DNA of 64,000 nucleotides, taken from NCBI RefSeq assembly GCF_037975245.1, contig NC_092581.1, positions 756,501 to 820,500 on the forward strand, given 5' to 3'. The notes beneath the pieces were generated by a model. It was not told where the DNA came from, did not search any database, and worked only from the letters and a program-made list of their open reading frames with translations. Position numbers and translations under genes: made by a program. Position 1 is the stretch's first letter. Every line of letters begins with the position of its first letter. The stretch is from Apostichopus japonicus. Its lineage: Eukaryota > Echinodermata > Holothuroidea > Aspidochirotida > Stichopodidae. Positions 13,701 to 25,396 of the stretch are shown here, piece after piece.

Positions 13701-16700
13701 GAGAGCCCCATTTGTAGTGTGGACCTACATGACAACACCCTTAACTAGAACACTAGAGAGCCCCATTTGTAGTGTGGACCTACATGACAACACCCTTAAC
13801 TAGAACACTAGAGAGCCCCATTTGTAGTGTGGACCTACATGACAACACCCTTAACTAGAACACTAGAGAGCCCCATTTGTAGTGTGGACCTACATGACAA
13901 CACCCTTAACTAGAACACTAGAGAGCCCCATTTGTAGTGTGGACCTACATGACAACACCCTTAACTAGAACACTAGAGAGCCCCATTTGTAGTGTGGACC
14001 TACATGACAACACCCTTAACTAGAACACTAGAGAGCACCATTTGTAGTGTGAGGTATTTTGAGAATCCACTTTCTGTCTTCATGTTTCATAACTGTGTAA
14101 TCTTGGATGTTTCGTTCTGGTATTTTCTCTGCAGGTGCACTAATCAACAGACCCTACACAGTAATCACTCCATCCTTACAGAACAGTGAGCACACCAAAC
14201 AGGCTCACTCTGGACGGTTTCTGAATTTTATGATCAAAATTTACAGTGATGGTTGCTTGACACGGCATATCGAAAACCTCAAAACAGGTAACTGTTCATC
14301 TTGAAAGTGCATTACATTTGATACTCTTTCCTTTTTTATCTAGTGTACTTTATTTGAGTTTAGTGAACTTTGCCAACCAAATGCAAAACTGCTGATTTAC
14401 AACAAAGCAACAGTAATTTATCAAGTATCGGTCCTATGCAATGTCACATAAAATTATTCAGTACAATGTCTCAATTTACAGTAGTAAGGGGAAAACACAG
14501 ACAAGTCAAAGAATGCTTCATATCTTTAAGTTTTACATGAAAAGATCACTTAGTTACACCTTCATTAGAATCAATATCAGACCACATATGAGATGTGAAG
14601 ATCACCACCTTACACCTTCATTAGAAACATTATCAGACCACATATGAGATGTGAAGATCACCTCCTTAAACCTTCATTAGAAACATTATAAGACCACATA
14701 CATCATGTGTAGATCACCACCTTACACCTTCATTAGAAACATTATCAGACCACATATGAGATGTGAAGATCACCTCCTTAAACCTTCATTAGAAACATTA
14801 TAAGACCACATACATCCTGTGTAGATCACCACCTTACACCTTCATTAGAAACATTATCAGACCACGTACATATGAGATGTGAAGATCACCTCGTTACACC
14901 TTCATTAGAAACATTATCAGACCACATATGAGATGTGAAGATCACCTCCTTACACCTACATTACAAACAATATCAGACCACATATGAGATGTGAAGATCA
15001 CCACCTTACACCTTCATTAGAAACATTATCAGACTACATATGAGATGTGAAGATCACCTCCTTAAACCTTCATTAGAAACATTATCAGACCACATATGAG
15101 ATGTGAAGATCACCTTGTTATACCTTCATGAGAATCAATATCAGACCACAAAACCACCTGTCTAACATCAAGATATGATACATGTTGTTTCAATGGGTGT
15201 GGTTATTGGAAACATTTATATTTGGTAATACTAAGGAATACTGTCAATTGTGTGAGTTCACATAGAAGTGAAGCTGTTGGATTCAGTCGAGGGTTACTGT
15301 TTGTTTGGTTGACAGATTGGACACTAGGGAAGTGGTCTACAGAGTGCTGTTATTCTGTTTTTGCAATTATTTATCATGCCTTAATTTTAATTTTTTATTC
15401 TAGTTTCTAACATTCAGATCAGTGACTTTGAAGGAAATTTTGACGAATCCAGATTAAAGAAATGTACTGACATGGTTCTTCTTGCTGCGGGGACAGGACT
15501 GACTCCTATGATCCGTTTGATTAGCCAGACCACAGCAGGGAACCTTCAGAAGAGGTAGGTGCATTGGTAAATTTATTCAAACTCTTTGGTTTTAAGGTAT
15601 GGTGGGTGAGGGGAGAATTGCTAAGTGTTTAATTCCAAATATTTCCTTTCGTTTACAGTTGCATCAAATTGCTTTTCTTCAATAAGACTGAGAGTGACAT
15701 TTTATGGAGAAGTGAAATGGAGCAACTGGAGCAGCAACAAAAGTCGTAAGTTGTTTACCGTTACTCTAATACCCTGTGATTTTACAAGAGCATATATGAA
15801 GCGATACAGTAGTCAGATTTATGTTATTTGGTTCTTGATGAAAAGAGAGAACTACTCAGCTAATGTTTCATAATGATAAAGAACATTAAAATTGCATTTT
15901 CCTGTCTAAACATTCAGCAATTTTCAGTTGAAACTGATTTCAAATTCCTAAGTTTGTGCACAGATTATTTAATGTTTAGTTGATATAAAAGCATTTACAA
16001 TACATAGAGGGATTACTGTCTGTAACGTTTGGTCTGTGGATTTTATCTTTTGAACAGCGTAACAACTCTTAAAAAGAATATATAATTGCTTTTCCTATTT
16101 GCATAGGCCTACTGTGTACAAGCTAGGCCTGGCTGACATTAACAATTGACGTGTCAACACTTAATTTCTATCAATTTTGACGTTTGAGTCTTTGTATTTC
16201 AATACCTACTTCGGACAACCACAGAAATGACTCAACTAAATTGCTTATTGCCGTAGTCACCTGATGTTATCATTCTAACTCTGGTAAACGAGTGGCATAT
16301 GACATGTCATCATTTAGCTCGTACATAAGTAATATTACACAGTGTTTAAAAATTAAATAGACAAAATGCACTATTAGCATCTGAGTGATGTGTAGAAGGA
16401 CGTATGGTGTTGATGTGTGTGCAATTTTAAAATCAAATAGATAGTGGCATAATACAAAACAATATTTTGATGAAGAACCAATTGAATGGCACATAATTTA
16501 ACCAGGAATGTTGAAGCCTAGGAATACTAGTACTACTATATAAACAAACTCAGCGAAGGTTAATCAGCGAATCAGCGTTAATCAGCGAAGGTAACTTTGG
16601 CTGAATAGCATCTTCTTCCTCCATGCTATGTACCAGGTAGATATAGTCCAATCAAGCTTAATTGTATACAATGTAAATGCAATGGAACTTCAGTCACTGT

Positions 16701-19700
16701 ATACACCATGGAAAAGAAGTACAGGGCTTGAATTTAGGAATGGGGGAGATGTTGACAACACAGACCTTTCCTTTCCCAGTTCAAAAATGGAGTAAAGATT
16801 GTAACCCATTCTGTCTGACTGTGTACATGTATGTAATATCAACAATTATGTAAGTAGGATTATATTCCAATAGCAGATTTTTTAGTTATCACAGGATATA
16901 ATTGGAACATAATTTGCAAATTGTGGCCAAGTTTTTTTTCCATTAAAAATAAACTGGTGTCTGGATATACATTACCCGCACATGTTCCCAGAATCCGCTC
17001 CACCCTTTCTCAATCATTTACTTTTCTGTAAACATGTTGACGGTTGAAATGCTTGTTTTCATGAAATTTCCAAACAACTTGCAGGAGAAAATATTATTTT
17101 TAGTTCAATTCCAGTAAGCAGAGTTGCTGGTACAATAGACTTTGGCTATTCTTTGTTATTGCATCATAACAAGTTGACAATGCCTCTGCTTAGTTTGCAT
17201 ATTCAAGTTTACCAGGGTTTTATTCTTTTGTACTTATCTGTGCGTCATTTGTAACATCCATTCAAGAACAAGATTTCTTGAAAAGCTGCATTTTTCAAAT
17301 TCCATTCGTTTGGTTTTGGTTTTTCTTTGGTTTTGGGTGTTTTTTCTTTCAATTGGCAAATCATTCAAAGACTTAGTGAGGACAAAAGGAAAATAGGTTT
17401 ATTGGTAGGATGCCATAGTTCTGAAAGACTGGAAGCTCCGTGAATTGAAGCAACCAAAGTACTTAAAATTCATGCTTACCGAGCACCATTTCATAAATGT
17501 TCAAATAATTCACTACAACTTATGTGACTGTTAGTATATGTATACTATATTCTAAGTTATGTAGGCTGGATAACTACAGTATTATTTTGTTATTTTGCAA
17601 TGAAATTGTGACTGTAATGGTAGGCCAAGGTGATTGACAAAATTTACCAGCAGTTATACATAGCCTGTGCCTAATCATAAAAAGTTGGTTATAAGTTTGT
17701 ATTTACACACTAGCACTGTTTCAATTTCCACTGGTTGCATCAAAGTCTGATGAACAGTGTTCCAATTACAAACAGGTGGACGCAGGATTATCATAACTTA
17801 CCCATATATGTTAACTAAAGATAGATTATAGCTTACAAAATGTACAAATGGTGTCTGATCGATCATTCACTGATTTCAATACTGAAAGTAACTTAGAATA
17901 CCTGGTTAAACCTTGGCCGCTTGCTGGAAAATTATTAGCTCCTTGCAGAGCATTATTTTCTTCTTGCAAAGAAATGAACAATTTTTCCAGCCCTGGTTCA
18001 GGGCCTACGTTGAGTACTTTGATCGTAGGATCTCTGAATGTAAGCATTTGGCTTCCATTCCATGCAGGGGCAACAGCCACAATCCATGACTGTTACATCC
18101 ACCTCTCATGTGAACCTCCATGGTTACACGTAGTGGGGCACAGGATAAGTCTGTAACTTAAACTATACGGTTACATGCACTTGTGTAGTGTATTTTATTG
18201 CATCATTGAATAAATTATGTTAATCCCACAGCATCTACGTTTGCACGTAGAACACTACATCAACCAGACGAGGTTGGTCAATGTGTCAGCCAATAAGATC
18301 CCTTTCTATAGCAGTGATGGGCGGGGCTTTCCAGGTCTAACAATCATTATGCTAGTATAGGGTGGGTTGGCAAACTTCTCTGAATGAATGTTGTGTATGT
18401 GCCGTGGTAAATTATGTCTGTGGTGAACAGTCTCACAGTAATTAATGCTGCAGCTAAGCAGCACTTACATAGATACTGCATACAAAAAGTCAGAAAAGAG
18501 GGATCTACGGTTGCAATTGGGAAAGGAACTGAAAAAAGGTGAATATTTGAATCTTTGTTTGTATTGATGTTGAAATGGTTCACATCTATTAGTCGTATTT
18601 GTTAGCGTTGATTATTCATTACAATTTTCAAACCAGGCGTTCAAATTTTTAAAGCCATGAGAAAGCAAAATCAAATTTGAACGGGGCGCACCACCCTGGT
18701 CAAAATGGGCTTGCGAGAACCCTGGTGAAAGGGGGAAAAATTAATATGACATCAAAAACAATTTGTGTGGTGTTTAGGTTCATTAGTGAGGTGATTTGTG
18801 CAAATTTGTCTAATCGATGAGAATGAATGCAGTTGTGATACCTTGTAAGGTATCATGCATCAGAAGATGGCCATCAAACAGTTTGTCACAATTTCCCACT
18901 CTTAAAAGTGAAATTGGCTATGGAAATATTTAATGGAAGAAATGAGAAATTAACTATGACGAGATATTCGAACATGTACATAGCTAGAATTTACGCTCCA
19001 GATGTGGCCAGCTGTTAGCTACTGTGCTGAATTGAACATGATCTGAATCCCACCTCCCCACCCCACACCGCTGCCCTCGTCTAGTTTGATTTCACCCTTT
19101 GTGCACACTCATCCTGCAGGCAATCATTCTGTTTATGTTCCTTCACAACCCTCTTACCAAATGTTTTTATAATCTAATATAATATTCATACATTGGCGAG
19201 AAAGTGCTATAAAAGCCCTTTGACTCTTTTTTGGTACCAGGTTTAATTTTGCAAACTACAATGCTCCTTTTGTTGCAAGAAACTCCCACAAGATGCTTTT
19301 AATCGTAAAGCCTACCCTTTTTTCAAAACAAAGCAAACTCATGGTGCTAATGTGTGCTGTATGACAGAGATTAACTAGAGATGTACTTTCCTTTGCAGGT
19401 TTAAGCTGATAAACATTCTTTCAGATGCTGACAATGCATGGCCATGGCTGAGAGGGAGGGTAACAGAGAACTTACTGAGACAACAGTTAGCAGACCTTAA
19501 ACCAGCAGAATTCATCAATCGCTTAATATGTGTGTGTGGACCAACTCCCTTCACTCAGGCTGCTTTTAGGTGCGCATACAACATGTTTTGTTCACAATGA
19601 AAGTAGTCAAAGTTATGAACTAACGAAAGTTTTGGTGATATTAATTTCATACGAGCACTGTTAGTCAAGTCTGTGAAATGGTCAAAGGAATCGCAGGTTG

Positions 19701-20686
19701 TCAGTTTTGCCCACAAAATGTGCTAGAAAGTTAAATGATGGCCACTCGTTTTCAAATTTCAACTAGCATTTTATTAATATAACCCTCAAAATTAGACACA
19801 TCGTTGTACTTATGCACAGACAGTGACGTCTCAACCTTACTGTAATTGTAACTTAAACATAAAACAACCATACAGTACATACCCTGCTGCCAACTTAGCT
19901 ACAAGTCATGGCGTGACAAGTCACCTACCAGATCGATCAAGTCCCAAATTTCCTTACAAGTTTTTAGTCACCTTTCCTATGCGCAGTGTTGATTTAACTC
20001 ACAGAATTAAGTTTGATGTCAGTTTGAAGGGCCAGAACAATTAGACTAGGGTGCAAAGAATTTCTCCCAGATCAAATTGAGATACTCATATAGAGTCAGT
20101 ATATTTGTATTAAGAAGATGGTACTTTGGTGTATGTCAGTCTGTAGACTGATATGGTAGAGTCAAACTGGTATCAGCATATTTCAAATTAAATTTGTTCA
20201 GTACCAGACTTGCAGTGAGTCTATACTTGTACTCACTTGTATTCTGGCAGAGTTGTACTAAGGGTTGGACATTTAGTTGAATGTAATACAGATACTCATT
20301 TAAGATAAAGCACTCATACTGATGCTTTATAGAGCTGTGTACATGCAACGTAGGAAGGGTAATTGGACCTGAACTCATATTGATGCTGTTGTACTCATAC
20401 TACACATCTGTGTACCATTTCTGGTCTTTCTGGAATTCCCTTCATGCTGACACCTCATAAAATAGGTTATTCAAAAGATGTGGAGGGGACAAATAATGGT
20501 TTCCTTTATCACTTCCAATGCTTTCATTTGATATTGAGTGCAAGTATTGGCCGTTCCAATTCAATGTTACAATTTCATTGTCACTGTTAACTAAATCTTA
20601 TGTTTCTCTGCTTTCTTGCTTTTTGTCTTAGGATATTGAAAAATATTGGCTATTCTGAAGACTCGATCCACTTGTTTACCTCTTAA
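1782..20686 (+). CDS. CYB5R4: Cytochrome b5 reductase 4 (NCB5OR), complete 15-exon gene
   Basis: Coding exons by splice signals: 1782-2058, 2643-2743, 4028-4121, 4758-4811, 5845-5902, 8953-9010, 9470-9563, 10336-10368, 11377-11502, 12523-12663, 14135-14287, 15404-15554, 15659-15745, 19399-19569, 20632-20686. They sum to 1653 nt (550 residues plus stop), all introns GT-AG with matching phases; human NCB5OR is about 521 residues. Seen in order: an N-terminal segment ending in SLMDW (48-52) typical of the family; a cytochrome b5 domain (about 72-147) with HPGG at 105-108 and a second axial histidine in HQWVN (H128), the same 23-residue spacing as in human; a CS domain (about 196-260, starting YDWYQKDD); and a ferredoxin-reductase-type module (about 298-550) with RPYT for FAD (351-354), AAGTG (424-428) and CGPTPF (522-527) for the pyridine nucleotide. 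Known for the family: a soluble NAD(P)H-dependent heme/flavin oxidoreductase associated with the ER. The ATG at 1782 follows an acceptor at 1775, so the 5' UTR is spliced. No key residue is missing. Confidence 0.93.
3095..3660 (+). repeat. (GGGA)n microsatellite, about 566 bp, uninterrupted
   Basis: It lies in the second coding intron of CYB5R4. About 140 tetranucleotide units run without a visible interruption, leaving one strand purine-only and G-rich. The open frames on both strands (Gly-Arg-Glu or Leu-Pro-Ser repeats) are products of the repeat and not genes. Confidence 0.97.
3661..3790 (+). repeat. CAGGGGGAGG decamer array, 13 units
   Basis: Thirteen perfect tandem copies of a 10-mer directly abut the (GGGA)n tract. 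The unit looks like a GGGA-type repeat interrupted by CA, so the two arrays probably share an origin. Confidence 0.97.
10860..11310 (+). repeat. Irregular minisatellite, core CTTTCATTCTTGTGTAGA
   Basis: About 17 copies of a roughly 20-31 bp unit vary in the spacer (for example CCTAG, CCATATAG, CCTACTGTAG). It lies in the CYB5R4 intron just upstream of exon 9. The open frame over it is an artefact of the repeat. Confidence 0.9.
13103..13332 (+). repeat. 120-bp tandem duplication
   Basis: Two near-identical copies occur at a 120-bp period (compare CTGCCCTAATAGAATGG at 13121 and 13241), each ending in AGAGGGCGCTGTTATAT. It lies in the CYB5R4 intron after exon 10. Confidence 0.93.
13456..14050 (+). 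repeat. 55-bp minisatellite, about 10.6 copies
   Basis: The unit runs from GACAACACCCTTAACTAG to GTGTGGACCTACAT and is nearly homogeneous; the first copy is the most diverged. It sits about 85 bp upstream of the acceptor of exon 11 of CYB5R4. Confidence 0.95.
14552..15150 (+). repeat. 56-57-bp minisatellite, about 10 copies
   Basis: The unit contains TTACACCTTCATTAGAAAC, then ATTATCAGACCACATATGAG and GATGTGAAGATCACC. Some copies alternate between the variants CCACCTTACAC and CCTCCTTAAAC, hinting at a two-unit higher-order repeat. It lies in the intron between CYB5R4 exons 11 and 12. Confidence 0.93.
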
Positions 20687-21109
20687 TTTGGCGGTGAAGT
20701 ACCATTTTGGGTCTGCATGGACCTACACGCAAAATTCATCACTTTCTAAGCTTGCTAAAGGATAGGTAGAAGATATAAACTGACATGGCATACCCTCCAC
20801 ATGAAAGCTGACAGGTTGGACTATCCTCCCACTTACCTATAGATAGAAAGGTGACCATTTGGCAGCAGAGCACCTTCCACCGCATGTGTCAGCTCTCATT
20901 GTCGAATCTTCCTTTAAAGTAGAAGCTTCAGTTGATCCATTTAGGAACTTTTCCCAAATGGTTCACATTTCAGGGAGAAATTAAACTCTAACTGTGTTAA
21001 TAACTGCATCACATAACAGTGTATTATCAGTCTTGAAATTAGTTTGCTTAGTTTTTGGATGGGTTTAATATGTCTTGTGTATTGATATCTACCACTTTTC
21101 AGTTATGAT

Positions 21110-21517
21110 CATGGGTGTAGGAGTCCAATTTGATTGGGGGGGGGGGGGGAGGCTGTAACAATTGCCCAAAACAATGTAACCAACATGGAAGGGCGTACTG
21201 GTGAGATCCCCCTCACCTTTGAAATTCGATTACATTATAAGGAATGCCAACAGTGTTACATATAACATCGTCTTGGACAGAGAAGGAAAGCATGGAGTGC
21301 TAACTGTCTCAAAACTCCACAACATCGATGTCAGATTAAAGTCGGTCAAGCTTAGAACGTTAGTCTAATTACCCCATGTTGAGTTCTTCACGGAAGTACT
21401 GACTCTCATGAAACAAGATTATTGCAGTTTAGCTTCTTTTTTTGCAGTTCCCAAAACAATATCAGCATATTGCCCAAATCTTTCAGGGACATATCTTGTT
21501 GGGGGCCTACGCTTATG
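21110..21517. mobile_element. hAT-like MITE in the CYB5R4 3' UTR
   Basis: Imperfect terminal inverted repeats (CATGGGTGTAGGAGTCC at the left; CATAAGCGTAGG when the right end is reverse-complemented) are flanked by 8-bp sequences GTTATGAT (21102-21109) and GTTCTGAT (21518-21525), a target duplication with one mismatch. No ORF. An 8-bp duplication with GCGTAGG-type ends is characteristic of hAT elements; the family call is inference. Confidence 0.7.
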
Positions 21518-21666
21518 GTTCTGATGAAGGGAATAAGAGAATAAGGATAATTGGTCTGAAGGTTAGTGGTATGGCTTTTGTCATCTGATCCTTGGGTGAC
21601 AAGAAGAGGGAAAATGTGTCTTTGTATTTACAAGTATTTCTAAACTTTATCATGTATATTTAATAT

Positions 21667-21672
21667 AATAAA
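21667..21672 (+). terminator. AATAAA poly(A) signal, probable CYB5R4 3' end
   Basis: A canonical AATAAA is followed by a GT-rich stretch (AAGTTCTGTAG), about 980 bp after the stop. An earlier ATTAAA lies near 20980, so a shorter transcript without the MITE at 21110-21517 is possible. Confidence 0.55.
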
Positions 21673-21740
21673 GTTCTGTAGACCGGAAACAATCACTCAG
21701 GTATTGTCTTCTCTTCTGCCTTGCTCTCTCAAAGTGGAGA

Positions 21741-21990
21741 TGTGTTATAAGGCTTGTGGGTTATACGTTTTGGACCACAATCATGTGTTATAAGGCTTGT
21801 GGGCTATACGTTCTGGACCACAATCATGTGTTATAAGGCTTGTTGGCTATACGTTGTGGACCACAATCATGTGTTATAAGGCTTGTGGGCTATACGTTCT
21901 GGACCACAATCATGTGTTATAAAGCTTGTGGGCTATACGTTGTGGACCACAATCATGTGTTATAAGGCTTGTTGTGGGCTTCTGGACCAC
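21741..21990 (+). repeat. 43-bp minisatellite, about 6 copies
   Basis: The unit begins TGTGTTATAAGGCTTGTGGG and ends GGACCACAATCA. The last copy is rearranged. It lies just downstream of the CYB5R4 poly(A) signal. Confidence 0.93.
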
Positions 21991-23440
21991 AATAAACCCA
22001 ATTGGTGTATTACCAAGTAAACAATCAGAGACAACTTTGGTTGATGTTCATGTATTTCTCTATGAATTTCACAATGTTTATTTGTGAATGCCATCCTACG
22101 GGAGGGGTCAAAGAAGAGGGGTGTCCCCTTCCCCATTGAGATGTGTTTTATTAATTAAGGGTCCTAAGATCCAATCTGGTGCTATATTTGCAACTTGAAC
22201 TAACTTTATTTTCAAGAATTACCGGGCTAAGTTTGTGCAATACTTTTGTGTTTTAATTGAGGCAGATAAAGTTTTTGTTTGAGTATTTTTTAACACTACA
22301 AATTGCATCTGGGGAGGCACAACCTTTTTTGGAGGGCATATGCCCCCCCTACCTCCCTGGCCACCTTTTGGCTACATCAAAACAACTTTGTTCGTCATGG
22401 CTGCTCTGCAGTGATGTTGAATGGGGTGCCTTCGCCTACCCCAGTATTTAAGAAAGTGGTCAGATGCTGTGGCATACACTCTCGTCCGTCGGATGGGGAC
22501 GTTAAATGGCGGTCACGGGAGCAGGTATGGGAGCGAATTCACACCCCTGCCTCGTTATCCTCTGAACACTTATCTAAAGAGAAGGCTTGAAATAAGCCGG
22601 TGTTCATCCACAATCTAACACGGATAGGATCTCAAATAAGCTACTGTAAGGCTTCCTGATCCTTGGGTCTCTAACTAAACCAAACTAAATTCTTCCATAT
22701 CAGAGATATATAAGGAGGCCCCCACATCCATTGCTTGTCTCCCTGTGAGTCATCCTATCACTGTGATAGGCTCTTAATATGACTTGCAAATTTACTATCC
22801 TGTTTCCTGTAGATTCTGCAAACACTACTAATGCCATTATGAGCCATTTGATCAAGCTTGCCAACATGGTGATTATTAAGCCTGAGAACATGGTTTGTTG
22901 TGACTGAGTTGAAAATATCTCATGTCCTTTAACTGGTGAGTTAACTACTCTCTCATACTCTTCCATGCTGAGCCTTGTATAAGTAGGTTTACAAGAGGAA
23001 ATAGTTGCCACATCTGAATCAGAAGGGCTAGGAATATCCCCAGTGCAGTTAGCATCAGCTGTAAAGCGAACCTGTTACCTCGATTAAAGGTTGTTGCACG
23101 CCTACCAACCATGCCTCTGATTGTACCCATTCTTCTAAACAATAATCAGTCTTTATCCTTACAATTTTCTAGTGACCTATTCACTAGTTTGTTTGTAAGC
23201 ATTTATTGGAAGTCTACGCAGTTGAATAGCTGCAAATAGAACGATACAAGACAAGACTTACACTGTGAAACTAGTCGATATGATCGACTACAACTATTTT
23301 GGAACGTTGTTTGAACAGCGCCCTCATTATAGATCTGGTTACAGCTAGTACACAGCTCTCCTGAGTACTTTTTGCAACAAAATCTGACAAAATATCTTTG
23401 CAAAGCAGTGCCAAAGTTACAATACATTTTTCTCTTTCAT
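21991..23440. other. Intergenic, probable repeat debris
   Basis: No exon is supported. Around 22470-22620 the sequence GGATGGGGACGTTAAATGG and its surroundings look like dispersed repeat DNA rather than a gene. A minus-strand open frame at 22945-23142 has a hydrophobic stretch (LMLTALGIFLALLIQMW), but I found no partner exons, so I do not call it. Confidence 0.35.
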
Positions 23441-23445
23441 TTTAG

Positions 23446-23534
23446 GGCCACAGCTAGGTGCTAATGCTTACTGGATGCTGGGAGAGATCAAATTTTCAGA
23501 GGGAAGAAGGCCAACTAAGTTTCCACCAGAGGGG
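23446..23534 (+). CDS. Candidate internal exon, unknown protein
   Basis: A good acceptor (CTTTCATTTTAG) and a strong donor (GGGGTAAGT) bracket 29 open codons (starting PQLGANAYWMLGEIKF, ending TKFPPEG). I do not recognise the domain. The donor is in phase 0. Joining it to the acceptor at 25389 gives a 16-codon tail starting ELMAKEVQ and stopping at 25438-25440. Shifting one base downstream opens the long frame of the next candidate exon. Either this is a short gene ending there, or it belongs to the gene at 25.4-31.5 kb with a frameshift. Confidence 0.4.
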
Positions 23535-23779
23535 GTAAGTAGCACCAAACTGAAGGACTGTTCTTAAAACACATTGTGTGGACCCAAATACAATTTAGAC
23601 ATTCAGTAGATACCTGTCATGCTGATGGAATGACCTCTTATCACACTAGGGAATATGTCAATCATTGGGAACTCACTTGTTTAAAGTTCAGTACTGTATT
23701 ATTCATATAGACTACAACATGTGTGAGACACCATATGAAGATTCACCCAATAGACAGAGATAAACAGAAATGGTGTAAG

Positions 23780-24597
23780 CAGGGACGTAGCTAATGCCTG
23801 ATGATTGGGGGGGTATAGAGCCAGAAAATTCTGACTGCTGCCTTGTTCCCCCGCGCTACTCGCCAACGATATGGTCAGTGTCAGTCAGAAACCCCATCTT
23901 TCGCGACTAACTGCACATCTGTTCTGAACTTTTTTTTCGATACATTTGTCCCCACTGGCGCTCACTTCACAAAGTTATTAGCCTCTCCCAACCAAATGTT
24001 TTTTACCTACTGAAAGAAAGATAATTTGCAATGTGTTTTTCAATGATTAAACTGATATTATGATTACCATTAATATTGTATCCACTTCCCCGATAATTCT
24101 AACCAAAATTGAAGGGTAATAACACAGCATATGATTGAATTTTATTGGCATGCGATGTAAAAACCGGTACATGCCTATATGATATGCACATTGACATGTG
24201 TAAAATTTTGGTTATATTTTTCGGGCAAGTCATTACAGCCCCCAAATCAAATTGGGCTCCTACGCTTATGACGGTAGTTCTATTAGGCATTTTTTTGGAG
24301 TATTCATAATCATACCAACTTTTGTGTGATGGAGTATAAGAATCGCGAGATACAATTTCTGAAAGTGACAAGGAAAACGTAGTAAATATGACTGATTAAA
24401 GGCCAATTTTGACCGAAATTTTTCAATTTTTAGGTCATTCACAATCACAGGAATATATGAATAAGCCTAGATAAACTATAGTGCGACAGTCGGAAATTCC
24501 GACTGTCGCACTCCAATTTTCCAACTATCGTCAGTTTTATCAAGTTCGGGGGGGCGAGACACCCCCACACCCCCACCCTCCTCTAGCCACGTCCCTA
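23780..24597. mobile_element. hAT-like MITE, 818 bp, perfect 8-bp target duplication
   Basis: Termini CAGGGACGTAGC and (reverse complement of the right end) TAGGGACGTGGC are flanked on both sides by GGTGTAAG (23772-23779 and 24598-24605). No transposase ORF. The interior contains a perfect hairpin at 24481-24511 and a segment near 24236-24270 resembling the left end of the MITE at 21110. CAGGG(G/A)CGTAGC ends with 8-bp duplications are typical of hAT elements. Confidence 0.85.
24481..24511. repeat. 31-nt perfect palindrome
   Basis: Arms of 15 bp (GTGCGACAGTCGGAA and its exact reverse complement) are separated by one base, inside the hAT-like MITE. Confidence 0.95.
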
Positions 24598-25396
24598 GGT
24601 GTAAGTCACAACATCTCAAACAATCATTAAAAGAGGTTTAATGTGGAGTCTAAAAATTTCAATTGTTAGTTAAGATGGCATACTCCTATTAGCGTTTACA
24701 TCAATCTACCACAAGTGTACTCATTCAGAAAAAGCAACAGGAGAACAACTTTCTTGTAAAGTTATCAATTAGGGTCTGGTTTTTTCTTGGCAGGGATGTT
24801 AAGGAGCATGAAAAAGGGTACAAGTGATACAAAAATTTGGTCAGTTGAGGTAAGTTAAGACCAACTTAGGCCTCCCTGGAACAGCATACAAAAATTGATT
24901 TCTGCTGAGTAAAGAGGTTTGTTTACAAGTGAGGAAAACTTCAGTCTCTCATAGTAAACAAGCAATCTGCATGGTTATGATATAGAAAATTGAGGGTGCT
25001 ATGAATGGCCAACTTGTCAGCTATCCACTTATTGGTTGCATTTAGCTTGTGAGAGCTAAATAGATTAAGGGGTCACATTACTTTTTGATTTAGTGTGTAT
25101 TGGGGCATTTAATAGGTGTATACTACCACAGACCCTTTTATCATGCCGACTAGTATTCAGCAATTGGTTGAGCAATATTGTGTGTCTATGTGTAGGACAT
25201 TTTATTTGACCGCATAAGAATCAAACATTTTCAGAAGTCCAACATCTGTTAACAAACAATTTAATAACATGTTAGTACTTTTATTTTCCAATCATTTGAA
25301 TGTCATTAGTTGAATCACAGAAACTATATTTAATAAGTTGAAACAATGAAGAATCAACAGTGTGTTTTGTTTGTTTTCTATCAAAATAGGAATTAA

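Noticed and set aside
13456-15150. CRISPR-like regular arrays
   Set aside because: The units are contiguous tandem repeats without unique spacers, in introns of an animal gene.
22700-23142. Minus-strand membrane-protein-like frames
   Set aside because: Two overlapping frames with hydrophobic stretches but no splice partner, no recognisable family and no promoter signal.
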